From Endomychus coccineus (taxonomy: Eukaryota > Arthropoda > Insecta > Coleoptera > Endomychidae): a stretch of 64,000 bases of DNA. Numbering within the stretch: the stretch's first letter is position 1; each line of letters begins with the position of its first letter. The position numbers and the translations under genes are program-made. Below the pieces are notes generated by a model. It was not told the origin of the DNA. It worked only from the letters and a program-made list of their open reading frames with translations, and ran no database searches. The stretch lies in NCBI GenBank assembly GCA_958510875.1, contig OY294067.1:30430912-30494911 (forward strand). Reading direction: 5' to 3'. Of the stretch, positions 37,001 through 48,229 are shown piece after piece.

Positions 37001-40000
37001 TACACAAAGACATATAACATTAACACCGAATCTAAGTCGAAATAATAGTGATGCTTCGCACTCCAGTTGTTGCAGTTACTCCAGCGTTTCAGTGTCAGTG
37101 TCGCCCACGCAACAGTTTTCGCCAACCCACAGTCCCATTCAGGTGAGTCTGATGTGTATTTACTTCAAAACTGAGCAAATATATATGTCCGTATAGTTAG
37201 CACCCTCGCCCCCTTCGAAAAAATCGAAATAAAAATATGCCACTGTTTTGTGCTTCAACGGAAACCGCGGAAAAGGATATGGGTTTACACTTAATCGTGA
37301 CCATGTAAAAAATTCTAGCTCACACATATCAAGAGCACGTAATTAGCACAAAATTATATGGTGATGTATATTTAATTTTGCAGCAGTTTAGTATAGCTTA
37401 AGCGCCAAGTATACGTTTACAAGATACCAAGTGGAGCACAAAATTAGTGGTTAAATGTTAAGCATATAATTAGCACAAAATTATAAAACTATAAGAAATT
37501 TATTTAATTATCTATTTTATAAATTTGTTGCATTCAAGCTATATGCCAGACTTGTTGAAAGTAAAAACGAAGCAAAATTGTCAGAAATATAATAACCTTC
37601 AGTTTTTTTTCACACATATCAAGAGCACAAAATTATATGATGATGTATATGTATATTTCATTTTGCAGCAGTTTAGTATAGTTTAGGCGCCAAGTATACG
37701 TTTACAAAGTACCTAGTGGAGCACAAAATTAATCAAGTGGTTAAATGTTAATCTTATAATTTTTTTGCATTCAAGCTATATGCCACACTTGTTGAAAGTA
37801 AAAACGAAGGAAAATTTTTCCGCACATATCAAGAGCACATAATTAGCACAAAAATAAAAGGAGATGTATTTTTCCTTTTTGCAGCAGTTTAGTATAGTTT
37901 AAGCGCCAAGTATACGTTTAAGGTACTTAGTGGAGCACAACATTAATCAAGTTGGCAAATGTTTATCATATAATTAGCACAAAATTATAAAACTAAGAAA
38001 TTTATTCAATTATTTATTTTATAAATTTGTTGCATTCAAGTTATATGCCAGAATTGAAAGTAATGAACGATGTCAGAAATATAATAACCTTCAGTTTTTT
38101 TTCACACATATCAAGAGCACAAAATTATATGATGATGTATATGTATATTTCATTTTGCAGCAGTTTAGTGTAGTTTAGGCGCCAAGTATACGTTTACAAA
38201 GTACCTAGTGGAGCACAAAATTAATCAAGTGGTTAAATGTTAATCTTATAATTTTTTTGCATTCAAGCTATATGCCACACTTGTTGAAAGTAAAAACGAA
38301 GGAAAATTTTTCCGCACATATCAAGAGCACATAATTAGCACAAAAATAAAAGGAGATGTATTTTTCCTTTTTGCAGCAGTTTAGTATAGTTTAAGCGCCA
38401 AGTATACGTTTAAGGTACTTAGTGGAGCACAACATTAATCAAGTTGGCAAATGTTTATCATATAATTAGCACAAAATTATAAAACTAAGAAATTTATTCA
38501 ATTATTTATTTTATAAATTTGTTGCATTCAAGTTATATGCCAGAATTGAAAGTAATGAACGATGCCAGAAATATAATAAACTTCAGGTTTTTTTCATACA
38601 TTAGCACAAAATAATATAGTGATGTATATTTCATTTTGCAGGTGCCAAGTATATGTATAACTAGCATCCTCGATAAAACCATCATCGTTCACAAGGACCC
38701 TAGGGGAACACAAAATTAATTAACTTGGCAAATGTTTAGCACATAATTACCACAAATTATAAAACCAAGAAATATTCATTAAATTTTTTATTTTCACAAA
38801 TCGTTGCATTCTTCAATTTCCGGTTTTTGTTTTCTTTATATCAAGAGCACACAATTACCAAAAAAAATTTAAAACAATAATTATTGATTATATTATTGTT
38901 TTTCACAAAACGCTAGGCAATTTTGGAGGGGAAAAAGAACAGTCCTTCCAGATTCAGTCCTCTTTTGTGAGCCGAAGAAAATTTCTTGATGTCTTAAAGT
39001 ATTTTCGTAACCCAGTAAAACTTTATTCTCCCGATAGTCGACTATTTACAAGACACATTTTTTCCTGCGACCTTTCAAAATCATTCCGTATCATTTTTAA
39101 AAATTTTAAAGATTTCTCATTATTCGTCGAAATCGTAGGGTTTGGATTATGGTCACATTTATTAAATACTTGTACGTCTTGTTAAGTTTGATACATGTAT
39201 ATTTTCAACTATAGGGCCGCCATATGCACAGTATTCACAGTAGCCCTCTACATCACAACGTACTATATCGAAGCTTACAAGAAGACTTACCAGGGCAGTA
39301 TACGAACGAAAATGACGGCTTGGACGAAAGCGAGGAAAAGACTGGTTTATTGCATACTTCCTTACCGGCCCAACCCGGCATATCGCGACAGCAGCTCATC
39401 AACAGTCCTTGTCCGATCTGTGGAGACAAGATATCCGGTTTCCATTACGGCATATTCAGTTGTGAATCTTGCAAAGGATTCTTCAAGCGGACAGTACAGA
39501 ATCGCAAAAATTACGTGTGTCTACGAGGAGCGCAATGTCCTGTCACCGTAGCAACTAGGAAAAAATGTCCGGCATGTAGATTCGAGAAATGTTTACAATG
39601 TGGAATGAAATTAGAGGGTAAGTTAGATTCTTAATATACAATATCATATAAATTGTTTTATTTAACAACAACTGTTGATTGGCACAACACATAAATACTG
39701 TTAAATCAGTGTCAATGCAAACAATATTATGTCATGAATATTGTTTCTGAAATTAGGGCTTTCACACCAATTCCACGTACGAATTGTTTGTGTATTTATA
39801 AATAAATAAAAAAAAAATTAATAGCTTGAATGATCAAAGTCTTGGTTGTCGGGATTCCGCATTATAGCAAGACTAAACACCAACACACTGCCTCTTAGCC
39901 TATTAGATTCTTTTAGATGTGTTCCGGTTCCAATGGTGTAATTTCCTTTATAGCGTTTTCTATATCCCAAAGTATTTGCTTCTGCGGAGGAGCGGATGTA

Positions 40001-43000
40001 TTGGTGTTACGTATGTTGTTCCATATTCCCATCATTCACTACGGCCTATTGTCTGGGCCAATGATTCTCGGGTTATTTCATTCGTTAGAAGGGGTGGCAT
40101 AGACTCCCAGGAAAGAAGAGTCCCCCGGGACCGAGTCAAAAATTCATTTTGGTCCCAAAATTTCATAAAAATTATTTTTACCGTCATTGACTGGACATAC
40201 CACTAGTAGTCGAGGAAATAAAGCACTACAATTGGCCAAACCTTCCAAACTTGGCGCAGTTGGATGGATTGAGATGCGGTTTTCTGCATTCGATTCAGAA
40301 AGTGATTTAGAAAATTTGTCCGGTATTTCTTGTTTGTGTAAAAAATGTATTGCATTTCTACAGTCAAAAAATGCATTTTTCTGAGTGCACTTTTTGAGGT
40401 GAATAAAAAAAAATGGACTAGATTTTGTTTCTCGGGGGCTTTTTGGGTCGCTGAATACGAAGTTGCCATCATGAAAATTCCGTGAGGTCCCCTTGGACTT
40501 CCCTCGGGGTATCCAGGCGTCCTGACGCCCTAGATATCGATGAAATTAATTAAAAAAATATTTTTAATGTTTGTTAAAAGTCGCCGATCCCGACTATGAC
40601 ACTCGCAATGTTCTGCAAATTACCTGGGGTGTTTCCGGGTCTCCGGAGTCCTATGTATCTACGTCATCTTCTAGGAATTTGTTTATTTTTCTTGATTAAA
40701 TGTAACAAATTCTAGCCCTCGGGGGTTTTTATTGTCGCCGATCAAGATTATGATACTCACAATGTTCTGCAATTCACCTGGGGGTGTTTTCGGGTCTCTG
40801 GTGCCCTGTGTATCTACGTTATCTTCTAGAATTTTCAAATAGCGATATATTTTTTTAGATATTAAGAAAGTACCAATACGAATAAAAATCCGTAGTTTGC
40901 GTTCTCAGGATCACGACTATGCATGAGCTTTGTGAATGTCACAATCGTGATCGGCGACTCCGAATACCCCCGAGAGCCAAAAATTGTTACATTTTTTGTA
41001 TAAAAATTAGCAAATTCCCAGAAGATGACGTAGATACACAGGGCTCCGGAGACCCGGAAATACCTCCAGGTAATTTTCAGAACATTGCGAGTGTCATAGT
41101 CGTGATCGGCGACTTTGAAAACCCCCCGAGAGCTAGAATTTGTTACATTTAATTAAGAAAAATTAACAAATTCCTAGAAGATGACGTGGTTACCCGGACT
41201 CAGGGTACACCAGGTATTGCAGAAGAGTTTTTTTACGTCTTAATCATCACTAGCAACCTATATATCACCTTTTGAAAAGTTAACAGACATTAAAAATGAC
41301 TTTTTAATTAATTTCAACGACATCCAGGGCGTCAGGACGCCCAGATACCCGGGGGGGGGGGGGGGGTTCAAGGGGACCTCAGGAAATTTTCTTGATAGCA
41401 TATTCGTGTTCAGCGACCCCAAAAACCCCCGAAAAATCAATTCGAGTCCGTTTTTTTCATTCACCTCAAAAAGTGCACTCAGAAAAATGCATTTTTTGGC
41501 AAAAAAAATACCGGACAAATTTTCTAAATCACTTTCTGAATCGAATGCTGAAAACCGCATGTCAATCCATCCAACTGCGCCGGGTTTGGAATGTGGAATG
41601 CTTTATTTACTCGACTATAGGTAAGACATGGGAATCAAATATTTTCGATTTGAATGTATATTTTCCATGTTAGGAAACGTTGATTATTCATGTAGAAAAT
41701 GTATATAAAAGGTAACTCTTGCTTTTAGCAATAAGAGAAGATAGAACAAGAGGCGGGCGTTCAACGTACCAATGTTCATATTCTTTACCACCCTCGTTAA
41801 CGAACCATGCAGAATTAAGAGCAAGCTCAACTGACCTACGTCAAGGTATGAATGAACATGGACTCATGGTTAAAATAGAACCTCCCGATTTATCCACTTC
41901 CCATCACAGGCGAAACGCTCTTCCAGGATCGAAAGGTGTCCCACCATTATTGCAGGTAATTAAACGTTTCTCATAATATTTTAACTGAATTTGTTCTTAA
42001 TTCTGGCGACTACAATTTGCTACATGTTTTATTACTTTCATAGGAGATAATGGATGTGGAGCATCTCTGGCATTACAATGAATCTGAATTGAGTCGACTA
42101 AACACAGAAGGTCATTTGGGGAAGGAAGGTTCAAGTGGAGCAGTTCATAACCTGGCTACTCATCCGTTACTCGCTGGTACGGCATTGGCTGGATCTACAG
42201 ACACTAGTCCCGACTTTGTAGCCAATTTATGTAATATCGCCGACCATCGTTTATATAAAATTGTGAAATGGTGTAAGAGTTTACCCCTTTTCAAGAATAT
42301 TTCTGTAAGTATTGGCCATATATCCCTTTCATACTAGCTTCATTATGATTATAAGCTTGGCTCCATGTGTTGAGCTATCTTGAAGGAGCACCTTTTTGTT
42401 AAACTAAATACAAAACTTTTCCCTGAAATATGCGAATTTTTTGGACGTTCAAAGCTTGGTTCGTGTTCAGGTAATTGAGTTATCAAGAGTTTTCCAACCA
42501 TAAATTGAACAATTGTCAGATATTCAGCAAACATTTAAAACAAAACAATTTTAAATTGATCAAAAATCGTGTAAAAGGTCTAGAATTGGTGATTAAACAG
42601 TTTAAATTATTCTGCAAAATTTCATGAACCTTTTTTGCAAAACCATATTTCCATTTTTCTCAAATCTCGATTGCTAAAAATACTACGTAGCCTAGAATAA
42701 AGGAGGGGGAAATAAATATAGCAGTTGGTTCTCAATTTTTTAATTAAATCTTGAGACTTTTTTTTTGTATATTTAATTGTTGAAACTAAAAATTAATTTC
42801 TTAAATTATGAATTCTGGATAAATTTACAATTAATTAATACATTTTTGACATCGAGTTTATCCACAACCTTAAGGAAATGTTTAAAATAAATTTACAACA
42901 CATAGAGTGCTCGTTTTGGTATTATTCAGTGATTAACATAAATATTGAAATCAAAATTGATATGGCCATAAGTCGACGAATTTCGATCCTCAAGAAAATT

Positions 43001-46000
43001 AAAAAAAGAACACGGAATTATGAATAATTTTATAAGTTATTCAGTATAGACGGAAAATGCCCGGGCATTTTTGAAAATGGCGCCATGCTTATGAAAACAA
43101 AATAAAATAATATATATGACTTTAAAATAAATATAAATTAAAAATTGAACATTTATAAAGTAAAATAAAAAAAGTTGAACAAAATGTTTGTTTAGAAATA
43201 ATTTTTGTTAGATATTATATTTTGTCCATTATTATTATTATTTATTACAAACAACATAAGCATCACTATAACACTATAAATTTGAAAAAAATCACCTTTA
43301 TCCACTAAAAATACTGTTTAAGTAGCTATCATCAGTGTAAAATAAATTACAAATCAAAATGTGCCTGTTTAAAATACTCTTTGGGGTTGATAATGCAATC
43401 AAGGGGCCAACCCTCAGCTGGAGATAAATTGGAATTTAATAAATTATTTTTCGCATATACATTTCCCTCCCTTCTAAATTATTTAGATATTATTAAATTC
43501 CGATTTATCTCCAGCTGAGGGTAACCCCTTGTTTGCATTATTAACCTTAAATAGTATTTAAACAGGCACATTTTGATTCCTGATTTAGTTAACACTGATG
43601 GTGGCAACTTGGTAGTTGAAAGGTCCTCAGTACAGTATTTTTAATCGATAAGGGCGATTTTTTCTTATTTATAGTGATCAAAGACAAAAGTTTTAAAAAA
43701 ATAAAATAAATATTCAGATACAAGAAAAAAAGGCTAAAATAGAATTTCGGTTTAATCTCGCCAGGCACTTTTAAAAATAGCCTACTCAAAATGCTTGTGC
43801 TCATAAATTCTTCAGCCATTTCTACAATTCAGTGAATAAAGGCCCTTCGAGATATAAAAATGTTTAATATACCTCCAGCCATTTTCACCAGAAATAATTT
43901 TTATTTGCAGATTGATGATCAAATATGCCTACTTATAAACTCATGGTGCGAGCTATTATTATTCTCGTGTTGTTTCCGATCGATGTCATCACCCGGTGAA
44001 ATTCGCGTGTCCTTGGGCAAAAGTATTAATTTAAGTCAAGCCAGAGATATGGGTATGCAAGCTTGTATAGAAAGGATGCTGAATTTTACTGAGCAACTAA
44101 GGAGACTGAGGGTAGATCAATATGAATACATTGCCATGAAAGTTATTGTTCTTCTTACTTCTGGTGAGTAAAAATATCACTTATTTGTAAAAATTATGAA
44201 TGAAACAATAAAACAACAACCTCACTTACTTGATGCAGTTTGATAGAAGTTCGACAATTTATAAAATTATTTTAATTTATTGCAGATACCTCCGAGTTGA
44301 AAGAAGCAGAAAAAGTGAGGGTATCTCAAGAAAAAGCTTTAAAGGCTCTTCAAGACTACACGCTCATTCACTATCCAGACAGCCCTGCCAAATTTGGAGA
44401 ATTACTTCTTCGCATTCCCGAACTACAACGAACTTGCCAGGTATTTAGAAATATATTATTAAAAAAAAGCGTGGAGAACATACTATGAGTTATGCCATAT
44501 TTCAATCTTATGTGACATAAAAAAAGAAGTAGCGCGGAATTGAAAATTCAATTTACATACAGGATGTCCGGAAATGGCGAGTACAACGGAAGACCACAAG
44601 TTCCTTAGTCGAAAATATGATGATTTAACTGTTTAGACGCTAGAATGCTTCAAAACTGATTAATTTGTTTAAATTTTTCCAAATAAGTTAAAAAACTTTG
44701 TTAGATTTTATTCATTTTTTAGCCAGGCGTTTGTACTTGCAAATTACAGCTTTTTATGGAAACCCAAATTTCGAAAATTACAGGGTGTTTAAAAACAATG
44801 AATTATCCACCCATATTTTTCTAACCCCCTGTATAATCACTACTGTATAGTTGCTTTTATTTAGAAGCTATTTACTCACTCACAAAATTATAGTTGGGCA
44901 AACAGCTTAGCCACAAAAAATATATTCTAAATTCCTACAAGCCTAAATCAAGCAAACATTGTAACTTAACACCAATACAGTTTTTATTAAAAGTTGGCTA
45001 TGATTTAGGCACCTAATAGCGATATTGATGGTCTGAACATTAACCCGATGGCACTATGGTTTATCGTTAGAGGACGGTTCAATGACCAATTCATCTCACA
45101 GACCAAATTTTCGCCGGCTGCTAGATCTCGAGATACAGTATCCGCAATTTTTTTTTTAATGGAGGTTAACACTTTTCAAGTTGCGGTTAATTGAAAAGCA
45201 TGCATTCTTATACACTTCCACCATCATTTTTTATCGTGCCCGTTTATCAGGCCGACCAGTTAAAATTGGACCGAAAATGGACTGCAAGTTAACTCTCCCA
45301 AACCTGGTGGAAAATGTTGATTGGTGTTGGCAATTGTTAACATACCCTATGCCATCAAAAGTTATCGGTCCATTTTCGAGTAATTGGCCATTATTTGGAC
45401 CAAAAATGTTTCTTTTTTTCATTTTGTGGCTAAAACTTGCGGGTTACAAGATAACATGATGGCACCATGTTAAATAACTTTATTGGAGGTCAAATAAATA
45501 TTTAAAGTTATTACCATTACTTATTTCAACCCCCAAAACCCCCTAAAATTACCCCCCAAAACAGAACAAAAACAAAAAACTGCCGTATCGATTTTGAACC
45601 CAGCCAGAATCTCAAAAATTGACTAATTTATCAAAAAATTGGTCAATCATTCATATTTTTTTGGGGGTGGATTTAGGGGGTTTTGGGGCGTTGAAATAGG
45701 CAGGGAGTAATGGCAATAATTTTAAATCTTTATTTGAACTTCAATAAAGTTATTTAACATGGTGCCATCATGTTATCTGGTAATCCTCAAGGTTTAGCAA
45801 CAAAATGAGAAAAAAAAATTTTTTTGTGCAAATAATGGCCAATTACTCGGAAATGGACCGATAACTTTTGATGGCATATGGTATCTTAACATTTGCCAAC
45901 ACCAATGAACCTTTTCACCAAGTTTGGGGGGTTAACTTGCAGTCCATTTTCGGTTCAATTTTAACTGGTCGGCCTGATAAATGGACACGATAAAAAATGA

Positions 46001-47020
46001 TGGCACATGGTGAAAGTGTATAAGAATGGCATGCTTTTCAAGTAACCGCAACTTGGAAAGGGTTAAACTCCAGTCAAACAAAAAAATGCGGATGCTGTAT
46101 CTCGAGATCTAGCAGCCGGCGAAAATTTGGTTTGTGAAATGAATTGGTCATTGAACCGTCCTCTAACGATAAACCATAGTGCCATCGGGTTAATGTTCAG
46201 ACCATCAATATCGCTCTGGCTCCTAGACTATTATGGAAGTGTAACGAACCTAATGTTACAACAAATGTTCAAAATGACCACCATTTTCTTGTACACATGC
46301 GTTAAATCTACGTCGAAAATTAAGTTGTAATCTTCGTAGTGTAGCGGTATTCCGAAGGGCGTGGGCAACATTTAAAAGTCTGCAATTTAAATCTTCCTCA
46401 TTTTCAATAGGAAAGGAGTAAATTGTTGTTTTCATGGCATCCCATGAAAAAAATCACAGGGTGTTAGGTCTGGTGATCTTGCTGGCCATTTTACAGGAGC
46501 ATCATTCCCTCTTCCAATCCACCGATTTGGATAAATCGTATTTAAATACTGACGCACTGAATGAATATTTAAAATTCATGATGACTCGGAGATAAACGAA
46601 ATTTTAAACGCAGTTCAGTTTAAATGACATTATAATAATACGCTATTTTTTATTAGTCAAATTAATCATAACCATAACCCCCTAAAAACTTTCGCACTTA
46701 TTTGGCAACAGTATACCCACCAATACAATCATGTCAAAAGGCATTTCGAGTTTTTCAGTTGAGTTTTGATAAATAAATGTGTTGTTATTTTACACATTAT
46801 CCAGTTGTGATTGCATTTTTTCTCATTGCTGTTTTGGGAATGGATACAAATTTGGGTCGTATTGTTACGTAATAATCAGACCGAGTTGAGTGATATTATA
46901 CTCTAATACATTTGTTTTATTACTTCACAGGTTGGAAAAGAAATGCTGACCATAAAATCGAAAGACGGCGACGGACCAAGCTTTAATCTCCTTATGGAGC
47001 TGCTCCGTGGGGACCACTAA
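30783..47020 (+). CDS. Hr4: Nuclear hormone receptor HR4 (eight coding exons)
   Basis: Exons: 30783-31040, 36711-37142, 39215-39617, 41729-41955, 42044-42304, 43911-44163, 44286-44440, 46931-47020; joined they give 692 codons. In insects HR4 is an ecdysone-induced nuclear transcription factor that helps time moulting and metamorphosis. Residues 1-295 are a Ser/Pro-rich A/B region. Residues 296-361 are the DNA-binding domain, with eight Cys in C4-C4 spacing and P-box CESCKG. It is followed by a T/A-box-like [27 protein letters not shown]-type site is at K413. The ligand-binding domain runs from about 500 to 692 ([17 protein letters not shown], then [15 protein letters not shown]) and ends in [10 protein letters not shown] as in other HR4s. 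The start ATG has an in-frame TAG at 30774-30776, so it is the first start of this exon; isoforms with upstream exons are possible. All donors and acceptors are GT/AG and the phases agree. The introns are packed with TEs. Confidence 0.93.
31787..32562 (-). mobile_element. PLE unit in Hr4 intron 1, 11-bp duplication
   Basis: AACTGCCTAAC flanks it at 31776-31786 and 32563-32573. The left end is a pLTR with a hammerhead (31803-31920) and the right end an inverted pLTR piece (about 32505-32562). The minus strand in between encodes the GIY-YIG C-terminal part ([20 protein letters not shown], then [13 protein letters not shown]). It lacks RT. Antisense to Hr4. Confidence 0.9.
31873..31916 (-). ncRNA. 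Hammerhead ribozyme motif in Hr4 intron 1 (antisense)
   Basis: On the minus strand: stem I AGTCT/AGACT (5 bp), CTGATGA (31904-31910), stem II GGTC-GTGA-GACC perfect, GAAAC (31886-31890), palindromic CGTACG stem III and GTA site. One mismatch (A-C) lies next to the cleavage site. The core bases are complete. Confidence 0.72.
32600..33065 (-). pseudogene. Non-LTR reverse transcriptase fragment in Hr4 intron 1
   Basis: Minus-strand blocks: [13 protein letters not shown] (about 33010), [14 protein letters not shown] (about 32930, a degenerate Y-A-D-D) and [19 protein letters not shown] (about 32730). The order is that of a LINE RT palm and thumb; frames are broken. Confidence 0.75.
33170..35235. 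other. Intron 1 sequence with unassigned frames
   Basis: Two minus-strand frames (33265-33465; 33519-33740, with [21 protein letters not shown]) are open but match no family I can name. The rest is AT-rich, with no RNA gene or clear repeat. Confidence 0.35.
35240..36139 (-). mobile_element. Truncated mariner in Hr4 intron 1
   Basis: The right terminal repeat, read inverted, is CTTCAAGGTGAAAAGTCCC ending at 36139 with TA at 36140-36141. It matches the mariner at 20154-22383. The minus strand encodes transposase pieces: [16 protein letters not shown] and [13 protein letters not shown] (about 35700-35560), then [28 protein letters not shown] (about 35395-35310). The first Asp motif is changed (VEKTW for MDETW) and the sequence stops near 35306, so the second and third Asp are gone. 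Confidence 0.85.
36324..36395 (+). pseudogene. tRNA-like sequence (tRNA-Glu-derived?)
   Basis: Internal promoter boxes are recognisable: A box TGGTCTAAGTGCTAGGATA and B box GGGTTCGATTCCC. The order resembles tRNA-Glu (ATGGTCTAGTGGCTAGGATA), but the loop CTCCCAC reads anticodon CCC, and the anticodon and acceptor stems do not pair. It is probably a tRNA pseudogene or the head of a tRNA-derived SINE in Hr4 intron 1. Confidence 0.6.
36711..37142 (+). CDS. Hr4: Hr4 coding exon 2
   Basis: TTTTTTTCTAG acceptor, CAG|GTGAGT donor, phase 0 at both ends, 144 codons. Low-complexity A/B region with repeated S/T-P motifs ([37 protein letters not shown]), which are likely phosphorylation sites by inference. 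Its match to HR4 proteins around PPTPSPDS is strong. Confidence 0.9.
37321..38840. repeat. Higher-order tandem repeat in Hr4 intron 2
   Basis: Units opening with CACATATCAAGAGCAC start at 37321, 37611, 37821, 38103, 38313 and, degenerate, about 38595. Two unit types of about 210 and 282 bp alternate, giving a 492-bp dimer present twice (37611 and 38103), nearly identical. Most units contain TTTTGCAGCAGTTTAGTATAG. There are no open frames. Confidence 0.9.
39215..39617 (+). CDS. Hr4: Hr4 coding exon 3 (DNA-binding domain)
   Basis: Acceptor ..CAACTATAG, donor GAGG|GTAAGT. Encodes residues 231-364 plus the first base of 365. Both zinc fingers lie here: [16 protein letters not shown], then C-x5-C-x9-C-x2-C and the [12 protein letters not shown] helix. 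The split Ala codon (G|CA) is completed by exon 4. Confidence 0.95.
39650..40200. other. Hr4 intron 3, no feature before foldback
   Basis: Two overlapping frames near 39917-40206 match nothing I know. No RNA or repeat recognised. Confidence 0.4.
40204..41624. repeat. 1.4-kb foldback element in Hr4 intron 3
   Basis: The arms of about 0.7 kb start TAGTAGTCGAGGAAATAAAGCA (40207) and end, inverted, TTTATTTACTCGACTATAG (41624). They contain CAGTTGGATGGATTGA and ACGCAAT-type and TCCAGGCGTCCTGACGCCC blocks on both sides. Each arm contains two about 155-bp direct repeats (CGCCGATC, GACTATGACACTCGCAATGTTCTGC). A run of 16 G lies at 41351-41366. The frame at 41258-41560 and its mirror are repeat shadows. 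Confidence 0.88.
41729..41955 (+). CDS. Hr4: Hr4 coding exon 4 (C-terminal extension, hinge)
   Basis: Acceptor CTTGCTTTTAG, donor TTGCAG|GTAATT, phase 0 after. Begins [18 protein letters not shown], the extension that contacts DNA next to the zinc fingers, then a hinge with VKIEPP, a SUMOylation-type consensus. Confidence 0.93.
42044..42304 (+). CDS. Hr4: Hr4 coding exon 5 (start of ligand-binding domain)
   Basis: Acceptor ACTTTCATAG, donor ATTTCT|GTAAGT, 87 codons, phase 0. Ends in [18 protein letters not shown], helix 3 of the ligand-binding domain. Confidence 0.92.
43282..43665. repeat. Short foldback in Hr4 intron 5
   Basis: Arms near 43282-43440 and 43500-43665 are inverted copies: CTCAGCTGGAGATAAATTGGAATTT pairs with its complement, and AAATGTGCCTGTTTAAA, ATCAGTGT and TAAAAATACTGT pair in turn. 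The central loop is about 60 bp. Confidence 0.8.
43911..44163 (+). CDS. Hr4: Hr4 coding exon 6
   Basis: Acceptor TTTATTTGCAG, donor TCTG|GTGAGT, 84 codons plus one base. Encodes [22 protein letters not shown] (helices 3-5) through [19 protein letters not shown]. Confidence 0.93.
44286..44440 (+). CDS. Hr4: Hr4 coding exon 7
   Basis: Acceptor TTTATTGCAG, donor TGCCAG|GTATTT, 51 codons after the split codon. Encodes [19 protein letters not shown] and [17 protein letters not shown], helices 9-11. Confidence 0.93.
45018..46215. repeat. 1.2-kb foldback element in Hr4 intron 7 (family A)
   Basis: Outer arms AGCGATATTGATGGTCTGAA at 45018 and the complement ending at 46215; the arms run about 520 bp to a loop near 45545-45660. 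Contained blocks: CCCGATGGCACTATGGTTTA, GCCGGCTGCTAGATCTCGAG, ACCAGTTAAAATTGGACCG and GATGGCACCATGTTAAATAA. Related to 18002-20100. No protein is encoded. Confidence 0.88.
46216..46570 (-). pseudogene. Tc1-like transposase C-terminal relic in Hr4 intron 7
   Basis: The minus strand reads [29 protein letters not shown] near 46530-46450. This is the R-S-P-D-L-T-P-x-(D)-F-F signature around the third catalytic residue of an IS630/Tc1-type transposase. Downstream sequence is frameshifted. Confidence 0.75.
46931..47020 (+). CDS. Hr4: Hr4 terminal coding exon (helix 12)
   Basis: Acceptor ATTACTTCACAG, 29 codons and TAA at 47018-47020. Encodes [20 protein letters not shown] and ends [10 protein letters not shown], the C-terminal helix typical of HR4. 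I could not pick out a convincing polyadenylation signal in the next kilobase; an ATTAAA occurs near 47378. Confidence 0.92.
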   Translation, partial: VGKEMLTIKSKDGDGPSFNLLMELLRGDH

Positions 47021-48140
47021 ATGTGCCTTATAAGCTTTGGTGGTGGGGTCATACTTACAGACAGTATTGCTTATTACTCGTAGCTTTAAGTGAAATCTTA
47101 CGTACTTAGTATTGTGCTGGACACTTGACTTGCCTTTCCTTATGTTCTAAAGGTATACTTTTACTCTTTTACATCATAAGGAAATTTATATTTTCTACGG
47201 ATTTAAATGTACATATTTTTAAAATTAAGTTTATATTTTGATATGTTTATTATATACAAGGTGAACACTAAGCCTCAACGTTGAAGTTTTATCTAAATTA
47301 AGGACTGTCACATTTTATAGATGATTTTTTTCACGAAATGTTCACATACTATTACACTATTTCATTGGAAAATGAATGAACGAAAATTAAATGAATGATC
47401 AAAAAACAATTGTACTTTTAATACTGCGCAGGTAAAAAATAATTCTTGCTATCATTTTATAGATGCCAGATCGTTTTCATACTGTTTTTCACATTAATTC
47501 AACAAAGTTTAAATTTTAATATATGTTTCTACGTTTATCAATTAACTCAGAATTAATTTGAATGACTGAAATTCAAAATTCAAAGTCTTTTATATGAATT
47601 GTTGTTTGCCAACATAGACCATAGATATCACGTAGTCCCACAAAAAACATTATCTTCAAAAAAATAAGGACTGATAATAAGTTTTTCAAAATGAAGTAGG
47701 ACCTCATAGTCAGTCAAGACAATCAGTTCCAAAAGTTTTTAAACTTTAATAATCGTCATGAATTTAACAAAAACCTATTATAAAATTTTGGAAACTTTTC
47801 CGGAACATTGTCAAAATTGCGAAACACATTTCAAAAGTCCTGCAATATTGATTTTTCAAAATTTTTAATAGGGGTAAGGCTGCTCTAGATTTCTAGGTAA
47901 GGCTGCTCCAGATTTCACAACAGTAATAAGGTTTCGGCGAAACGAGTAAGTTGCCATGCTACTGAACAACAACTGTTAAAGTACCACTGAGAAATTAATA
48001 GTACATTATTCAACAAGCATATTATGATGGCAATCTTCCAAGTGAATAATAGCCATAATATGCAAGTAGAATACTATACTTTGTCTACGACCCATAAATA
48101 ATACTTTGTAAACTAATCACAATTTTTATCTATAGAGATA
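47021..48140. other. Downstream of Hr4; presumed 3' UTR then intergenic
   Basis: The Hr4 3' UTR must start at 47021, but its end cannot be fixed from sequence. No frames, RNA genes or clear repeats. Confidence 0.4.
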
Positions 48141-48145
48141 AAATG

Positions 48146-48183
48146 TTCCATGTTACTCACGTACAGACGTGAGTAACATGGAA
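48146..48183. repeat. Perfect 17-bp-arm hairpin
   Basis: TTCCATGTTACTCACGT, loop ACAG, then the exact complement ACGTGAGTAACATGGAA. It adjoins a tyrosine-recombinase relic on its right. Confidence 0.95.
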
Positions 48184-48229
48184 TTTGTATTATAATTAAA
48201 TGAAAACAAATTCAACTATTTATTAATAT

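Noticed and set aside
40187..41673. Several 65-100 codon frames in Hr4 intron 3
   Set aside because: They mirror each other across the foldback arms (the IQLRRVW and [14 protein letters not shown] strings appear on both strands), so they are repeat shadows.
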